Below are positions 5,954-10,295 of a stretch of DNA of 10,295 nucleotides, one piece after another (positions within the stretch are counted from its first letter, which is position 1; every line of letters starts with the position of its first letter). The notes beneath the pieces are model-generated. The model made no database searches, had not been told where the DNA came from, and was given only the letters and a program-made list of their open reading frames with translations. Source of the DNA: an uncultured Caryophanales bacterium (lineage in GTDB: Bacteria; Bacillota_I; Bacilli_A; RF39; UBA660); contig CAMVPJ010000037.1 in the NCBI GenBank assembly GCA_947169395.1, forward strand, positions 1 to 10,295, read 5' to 3'. A program made the translations under genes and the position numbers.

Positions 5954-8368
5954 ATGTATAATTATAGTGAGATTGAAAAGAAATGGCAAAAGTATTGGGA
6001 ATCTAATAATACATTTAAAGTAGAAAATAGTGGCGATAAACCATATTACGTATTAGTTGAGTTTCCATATCCATCAGGAGCAGGATTACATGTAGGTCAT
6101 GTTAGAAGTTATACAGCGCAAGATGCGATTGTAAGAATGAAACGTATGCAAGGATATAATGTACTTTATCCAATGGGCTGGGATGCATTTGGAGCTCCTG
6201 CTGAACAATATGCAATAAAGAACCATATTCATCCTAAAGATGCAGTTAGAGAAAACATTAAAACATTTAAAGGACAGATGAAGTCACTAGGTTTTTCATT
6301 TGATTGGTCACGTGAATTTTCAACAACTGATCCTGAGTATTATAAATGGACCCAGTGGCAATTTTTACAATTCTATAAACATAAAATGGCTTATAAAGAT
6401 ACAGTTCCTGTAAACTGGTGTCCTAACTGTAAGACAGTTTTATCTAATGAAGATGCTGCAGGTGGTGTATGTGAAAGATGTGGTAATACTGTAATTCAAA
6501 AAGAAAAGTCGCAATGGATGCTTAAGATGAGTGATTATGCAGAAGACCTACTTAAAGGACTAGATGATACTAACTTTGCTGATAAAGTAAAACTAGGACA
6601 GATTAATTGGATTGGTAAATCTGAAGGCGTTGAAGTTGATATTAATATTGTTGGTGGAGGAAAATTTTCTATATTTACAACTTGTATTGAAACAATATAT
6701 GGAATTACATTCTTTGTAATTGCGCCTGATGGAAAACTAATTAAAGAATTAATGCCTCGAGTAGAGAATAAAGAAGAAGTACTTGCTTATATTGAAGAAA
6801 CTAAGAAAAAGTCTAATATGGACCGTACTGAACTTAATAAAGGTAAAAGCGGTGTTGAAGTTAAAGGTATTAAAGCAATTAATCCTGTTAATGGTAAAGA
6901 GGTTAAGATATTCTTAGGAGACTTTGTATTAGGTGACTATGGAACAGGAGCTGTAATGGCAGTGCCTAGTCACGACGAGAGAGACTTCGAATATGCAAAA
7001 GAGCATAACTTAGAGATTATTGAAGTAATTACTGGTGGAGATATAACTAATTCTGCTTATGAAAAAGGTGAATACTTAAATAATCCAGAATCTAAGTTAA
7101 TAAATTCAGAACAGTTTAGTGGAATGAGCGTAAAAGAAGCAAAAGAAAAGATTACTGAATATTTAGTTGATAAAGGTATTGCTAGAAAAGTAAATAATTA
7201 TAAGATGAGAGATTGGATATTCTCACGTCAAAGATTCTGGGGTGAACCAATTCCAATGATTCATTGTGACGATTGTGGTTGGGTTCCAATGGATGAGAAA
7301 GATTTACCTTTACTTTTACCAGATGTAGCTGAGTATGAACCTACTGATAATGGAGAGAGTCCACTTGCTAAAATTACTGACTGGGTAAATTGTAAGTGTC
7401 CAAAATGTGGAAAAGATGCTAAAAGAGAAACTGATACTATGCCTAACTGGGCAGGATCTAGTTGGTATTTCTTAAGATTTATGGATCCACATAATAAAGA
7501 TACATTTGCATCAATGGATTCTATGAAATACTGGAATAAAGTAGATTGGTATAATGGTGGTATGGAGCACACAGCTCGACACTTACTATACGCAAGATTT
7601 TGGGTACAATTCTTATATAATATCGGACTTGTTCCAAATAAAGAGATGATTTGGACTCGTGTAAGTCATGGTATGATACTTGGGTCTAATAATGAGAAGA
7701 TGAGTAAATCTAAAGGTAATGTAGTTAATCCTGATGATATTATTAAATCTTATGGAGCGGATGCTCTTCGTACTTATGAAATGTTTATAGGTGATTATGA
7801 AAAAGATGCTGCATGGAGCGAGAATGGTCTTAAGGGATGTAAGAAATTCTTAGATAGAATATTTAGATTAGGTGAAAAACTAAATGATTCTACTGATTAT
7901 TCTAAAGAAACAGAAATACTTATTAATCAAACAATAAAGAAAGTTACTGAAGATTTAGGTAGTATCAAATATAATACTGCAGTATCTGCACTTATGATTT
8001 TACTAAATGAACTTGAGAAATTAGATACAGTAAGTAAGAAAGATTATCGTACTTTATTACACTTACTAAATCCAATTGCTCCTCATATTACTGAAGAGTT
8101 AAATGAAATGTATAATTTAGGGGATAAGTTTACTGATTCTACTTGGGTTAGTTATGATTCTAATAAGTTAGAGAATAATACTTATACTATGGTTGTACAA
8201 GTAAATGGTAAAGTAAGAGGTAAGATTGAAGTAGATACTAATACTACAGAAGATGATATGAAAAAACTTGCAATGGATATTGATAATGTAAAAGTATTTA
8301 CTGAAGGTAAAGAGATTGTAAAAGTTATTACTGTACCTAAGAAGTTAGTAAATATTGTAATTAAATAA
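5954..8368 (+). CDS. leuS: Leucyl-tRNA synthetase
   Basis: This 804-residue class I synthetase charges tRNA-Leu with leucine in the cytoplasm; its length is normal for Bacillus-type enzymes. The Rossmann catalytic domain carries the HIGH-type motif HVGH (46-49) and KMSKS (582-586). A zinc knob follows the first half (Cys156, Cys159, Cys173, Cys176). A second cysteine cluster (HCDDCGW and CKCPKCG) precedes RETDTMPNWAGSSWYFLR. The editing domain CP1 (about 222-400) is present, with GTGAVMAVPSHDERDFE at 330-346. Its threonine-rich motif, normally TTRPDT, reads TTCIET (242-247): the final Thr is kept but Arg-Pro-Asp is replaced. The anticodon-binding domain and the C-terminal tRNA-binding domain (VQVNGKVRGKIEV) complete the protein. 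It follows the membrane protein gene by one base under the leucine T-box, giving feedback from uncharged tRNA-Leu. Confidence 0.98.
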   Translation: MYNYSEIEKKWQKYWESNNTFKVENSGDKPYYVLVEFPYPSGAGLHVGHVRSYTAQDAIVRMKRMQGYNVLYPMGWDAFGAPAEQYAIKNHIHPKDAVRENIKTFKGQMKSLGFSFDWSREFSTTDPEYYKWTQWQFLQFYKHKMAYKDTVPVNWCPNCKTVLSNEDAAGGVCERCGNTVIQKEKSQWMLKMSDYAEDLLKGLDDTNFADKVKLGQINWIGKSEGVEVDINIVGGGKFSIFTTCIETIYGITFFVIAPDGKLIKELMPRVENKEEVLAYIEETKKKSNMDRTELNKGKSGVEVKGIKAINPVNGKEVKIFLGDFVLGDYGTGAVMAVPSHDERDFEYAKEHNLEIIEVITGGDITNSAYEKGEYLNNPESKLINSEQFSGMSVKEAKEKITEYLVDKGIARKVNNYKMRDWIFSRQRFWGEPIPMIHCDDCGWVPMDEKDLPLLLPDVAEYEPTDNGESPLAKITDWVNCKCPKCGKDAKRETDTMPNWAGSSWYFLRFMDPHNKDTFASMDSMKYWNKVDWYNGGMEHTARHLLYARFWVQFLYNIGLVPNKEMIWTRVSHGMILGSNNEKMSKSKGNVVNPDDIIKSYGADALRTYEMFIGDYEKDAAWSENGLKGCKKFLDRIFRLGEKLNDSTDYSKETEILINQTIKKVTEDLGSIKYNTAVSALMILLNELEKLDTVSKKDYRTLLHLLNPIAPHITEELNEMYNLGDKFTDSTWVSYDSNKLENNTYTMVVQVNGKVRGKIEVDTNTTEDDMKKLAMDIDNVKVFTEGKEIVKVITVPKKLVNIVIK

Positions 8369-8390
8369 GACTAAATAATAGTCTTTTTTT
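8367..8390 (+). terminator. Intrinsic terminator of the leuS unit
   Basis: AAGACTA (8367-8373) pairs with TAGTCTT (8379-8385) around a five-base loop and runs into seven T residues (8384-8390). The stem overlaps the last two bases of the leuS stop codon. Confidence 0.9.
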
Positions 8391-8393
8391 GGT

Positions 8394-8421
8394 ACAAAAA
8401 TTGTGCTTTTATCATATATTA
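8394..8421 (+). promoter_or_regulatory. Candidate sigma-K-type (mother-cell) promoter of cotE
   Basis: AC (8394-8395), 17 bases, then CATATATTA (8413-8421) fits the Bacillus sigma-K pattern AC-N16/17-CATANNNTA. It sits in the only space available between the leuS terminator and the cotE start. Caution: the pattern is short and AT-rich, and a start near 8428 would fall inside the ribosome site. No good sigma-A promoter was seen here. Confidence 0.3.
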
Positions 8422-8425
8422 GAAT

Positions 8426-8431
8426 GAGGAG
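8426..8431 (+). promoter_or_regulatory. Ribosome binding site deciding the cotE start
   Basis: GAGGAG lies seven bases before ATG 8439. The in-frame TTG at 8403 has no such site and would add 12 residues absent from Bacillus CotE. Confidence 0.8.
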
Positions 8432-8438
8432 TGATACA

Positions 8439-8972
8439 ATGTCATTGTATAAAGAAATAGTTACAAAAGCTGTTATTGGAAAAGGAAAAAAGTATTTTAA
8501 AGATAATTATACTTTGGAAGCCTCGAATACTCCATCAACTATATTAGGATGTTGGGTAATTAATCATAAGTTTAAAGGTTATAAAACAGGTGATAAAGTA
8601 GGGGTAAATGGTTCATTTGATGTAAATATTTGGTATTCATATGATAATGATTCTAAAACTATGGTAGCTAATAAGAAAATAGATTATAGCGATTACCTAA
8701 ATGTAAGATTAAAGGATAATTCAGATTTAAATGATGATACAGATATTATAGTTAAACCTTTAAAACAACCAACTTGTTCATCTGTTTCGATAAATGGCAA
8801 TAATATAAACTTTGATATTGAAAAGGAACTTGGAATTGAAATCGTAGGAGAGACTAAAGTTAAGATTGCGGTTGAGGAAGATGAGGATCCTTGGGATGAT
8901 ATAGTTGATGAGGCAGATAATAAAGTTATGGAGGATATTGATTCTAGTGTTGATGAAGAGTATATAAAATAA
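8439..8972 (+). CDS. cotE: Outer spore coat morphogenetic protein CotE
   Basis: This 177-residue protein follows Bacillus CotE closely along its length, by recall of that sequence: an N-terminal YKEIVTKAVIGKGKK (4-18), PSTILGCWVINHKF (32-45), DVNIWYSYDNDSKT (61-74), the LKQPTC segment (108-113) and EIVGETKVKI (134-143), then a strongly acidic tail (144-177). In Bacillus, CotE is made in the mother cell, assembles around the forespore and anchors the outer coat, with the acidic C-terminus recruiting other coat proteins. Its presence is the best evidence that this organism forms spores. It forms a one-gene unit between two terminators, with a possible sigma-K-type promoter. Unlike Bacillus CotE, which I recall ends in a long Asp/Glu tail with a Pro-rich end, this tail is shorter and mixed with Lys and Val. 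Confidence 0.92.
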   Translation: MSLYKEIVTKAVIGKGKKYFKDNYTLEASNTPSTILGCWVINHKFKGYKTGDKVGVNGSFDVNIWYSYDNDSKTMVANKKIDYSDYLNVRLKDNSDLNDDTDIIVKPLKQPTCSSVSINGNNINFDIEKELGIEIVGETKVKIAVEEDEDPWDDIVDEADNKVMEDIDSSVDEEYIK

Positions 8973-8983
8973 TATACTTTTTT
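8957..8983 (+). terminator. Intrinsic terminator overlapping the end of cotE
   Basis: AGAGTATAT (8957-8965) pairs with ATATACTTT (8972-8980), with one G-T pair and a six-base loop, and the T run 8978-8983 follows. The 5' arm lies in the last codons of cotE. The stem is AT-rich, so it may be leaky. Confidence 0.6.
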
Positions 8984-8992
8984 CTTTTACTA

Positions 8993-9001
8993 TGATATAA
9001 T
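8993..9001 (+). promoter_or_regulatory. Extended -10 promoter of the carboxypeptidase gene
   Basis: TGATATAAT is a perfect extended -10. No convincing -35 box lies 16-18 bases upstream, where the cotE terminator sits. The start near 9008 would give a short leader holding GGAGG (9014-9018) before ATG 9023. The same arrangement is used before polA. Confidence 0.6.
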
Positions 9002-9022
9002 TAAGAAGAATTTGGAGGACGT

Positions 9023-10216
9023 ATGAAGAAGTTATTTGTAGCGCTCATATCAATATTTTTATCTATAATGAGTATAGGTGCGTTAGATATTGATATTACA
9101 TCTAAAGAAGCAATTATTTATAATTTAAATGATGATAAGGTAATATTTGAAAAGAATAGTAAAGATAAAGTAAAGATAGCTAGTTTAACTAAGATTATGA
9201 CATGCCTAGTAGCTTTGGATAATATAACTAATCTTGATGATACAGTTACAGTAGAAGCTAGTGATTTAACGGGATTAACAGGATATGCAGTTGCAGGATT
9301 TAAAAGGGGAGATACTGTTACTTATAAAGATTTACTTTATGCATTAATGCTTCCTAGTGCAGCAGATGCTGCTAATATTCTTGCTCGCAACATATCAGGT
9401 AGTGTAGATGAATTTGTTAATTTAATGAATGATAAAGTAACTAAATTAAATTTAGAGAATACTCATTTTTCTAATCCTATTGGTATGGATGATGATAACT
9501 ATTCAACTGCTTATGATTTATCTATCATACTTAAGGAAGCTTTAAAAAATGATATGTTTAAAGAGTTATATAATACTGATACTTATACAACAAGTAATAA
9601 TATAAAACTTAGTAAAACAACAAATAAAATTGCGAGTAAATATAATTTAGATATATCTAATTTAAAAGGATCTAAAACAGGGTATACGGAAGAAGCTGGA
9701 TATTGTTTATCATCAATTTCTATATATAATGATGTAAATTTTTTAGCTATTACTTTAAATACTGAAGAATTACCTAATCATATTAAAGATACATTAGCTC
9801 TATATAATTATTTTGATTCTAATTATTCTTATAAAACAATACTTAAAGATAAACAGTTAATTACTACTATAAAAGTTAAAAGTAGTAAAACTAAAACTTA
9901 TGATATTGTATCTAATAAAGAGATTACTAAGTATTTATCTAATGATATAGATATTAATAAAATAGAATATAAATATAGTGGAGTAAAAGAATTAAATAGA
10001 AAGATAAAAAAAGGAGATTATCTAGGTAAAGTTAAAATTAAATATAACAATGAAGTGCTTGATACGTATAAAGTATACTTGGATAAAGATATCAAGTACT
10101 ATAATTATTACTTATTATTAATACCTATTATAATCATTATATTTATTATTTGGATTAAGATAAAACTAAAAAAGAGTAAAAGAAGATTTAAAAGATTAAG
10201 AAAACGTAAAAGATGA
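9023..10216 (+). CDS. D-alanyl-D-alanine carboxypeptidase-like penicillin-binding protein (peptidase S11)
   Basis: This 397-residue exported enzyme of the DacA/DacF type is expected to trim the terminal D-Ala from peptidoglycan stem peptides outside the membrane. Residues 1-20 form a signal peptide (MKKLFVALISIFLSIMSIGA). The catalytic motif SLTK is at 54-57 (nucleophile Ser54, Lys57) and KTG is at 218-220 in GSKTGYTEEAGYCL. The second active-site motif, usually SxN, reads SAA (112-114, in MLPSAADAAN). After the catalytic domain and a beta-rich part (about 280-355), the protein ends in one membrane helix (about 360-378) and a 19-residue tail packed with Lys and Arg. It is therefore anchored by a true transmembrane segment rather than the amphipathic helix of classical DacA. 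Start: GGAGG four bases upstream. The gene follows cotE but has its own promoter, so a spore-specific (DacF or DacB) role is possible but not shown. It ends in TGA; no terminator is visible before the next promoter. Confidence 0.93.
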   Translation: MKKLFVALISIFLSIMSIGALDIDITSKEAIIYNLNDDKVIFEKNSKDKVKIASLTKIMTCLVALDNITNLDDTVTVEASDLTGLTGYAVAGFKRGDTVTYKDLLYALMLPSAADAANILARNISGSVDEFVNLMNDKVTKLNLENTHFSNPIGMDDDNYSTAYDLSIILKEALKNDMFKELYNTDTYTTSNNIKLSKTTNKIASKYNLDISNLKGSKTGYTEEAGYCLSSISIYNDVNFLAITLNTEELPNHIKDTLALYNYFDSNYSYKTILKDKQLITTIKVKSSKTKTYDIVSNKEITKYLSNDIDINKIEYKYSGVKELNRKIKKGDYLGKVKIKYNNEVLDTYKVYLDKDIKYYNYYLLLIPIIIIIFIIWIKIKLKKSKRRFKRLRKRKR

Positions 10217-10218
10217 TT

Positions 10219-10247
10219 TTGACATAATAAAAATAATAGTATATAAT
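10219..10247 (+). promoter_or_regulatory. Consensus vegetative promoter reading out of the window
   Basis: A perfect -35 TTGACA (10219-10224), a 17-base spacer and a perfect -10 TATAAT (10242-10247) predict a start near 10254. This is the strongest promoter in the window, and its gene or RNA lies beyond the right edge. Confidence 0.85.
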
Positions 10248-10272
10248 CTTATCTTTGACAGTTTTTGAAAGC

Positions 10273-10290
10273 AAAAAAGCTCCTATCCCT
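10273..10290 (-). terminator. Probable half of a terminator for a leftward gene beyond the edge (partial)
   Basis: Read on the - strand this is AGGGATAGGAGC followed by six T residues: the form of a 3' stem arm plus U-tract of an intrinsic terminator. The matching 5' arm would lie outside the window, so this is only a suggestion. On the + strand it would sit about 20 bases after the predicted start of the consensus promoter. Confidence 0.35.
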
Positions 10291-10295
10291 TATTT

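Noticed and set aside
7261..7572. 103-codon ORF on the - strand inside leuS
   Set aside because: It is an antisense shadow of a conserved leuS segment, with no start signals.
10255..10260. Second TTGACA near the right edge
   Set aside because: No -10 box at 16-18 bases, and it lies just after the predicted start of the stronger promoter.

Overview
The window is AT-rich, densely packed and coded entirely on the + strand. Gene content (sporulation coat protein CotE, a T-box-controlled leucyl-tRNA synthetase, DNA polymerase I without a working proofreading site, strong AGGAGG ribosome sites, U-tract terminators) points to a spore-forming low-GC Firmicute. A lineage of uncultivated gut Bacilli or Clostridia is my best guess from overall character, not from any database match. 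One gene ends in TGA, and tryptophan is written TGG where I checked, so the standard bacterial code applies.

Layout. (1) 21-1585: a self-contained unit with a promoter, a prepilin-like surface protein and a terminator. The protein has a tandemly duplicated cysteine-pair module and a large C-terminal domain. (2) 1598-4242: polA with its own extended -10 promoter and terminator. (3) 4388-5212: a PD-(D/E)XK 'Rpn/transposase' family gene, followed at once by a decayed second copy of the polA 3' end (5224-5312). Intact polA end, rpn-like gene, polA tail remnant: this order is the most informative structural signal in the window and looks like the scar of an insertion at the 3' end of polA. (4) 5367-8390: a promoter and T-box leader with a leucine specifier, then a small three-helix membrane protein and leuS, one base apart, ending in a terminator. 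(5) 8394-8983: cotE with a possible sporulation-type promoter and its own terminator. (6) 8993-10216: a D-alanyl-D-alanine carboxypeptidase-like protein, N-terminally exported and C-terminally membrane anchored. (7) 10219-10295: a near-perfect promoter pointing out of the window, and one arm of what looks like a terminator for a gene coming the other way.

The genes are mostly independent single-gene units rather than a pathway. Only the membrane protein and leuS share a leader, which would make both respond to uncharged leucine tRNA. Four gene starts lie downstream of the longest possible ORF start (83, 4388, 5611 and 8439); in each case a ribosome binding site, a promoter or leader, or family alignment decides it. 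No tRNA, rRNA, CRISPR array or complete insertion sequence was seen.
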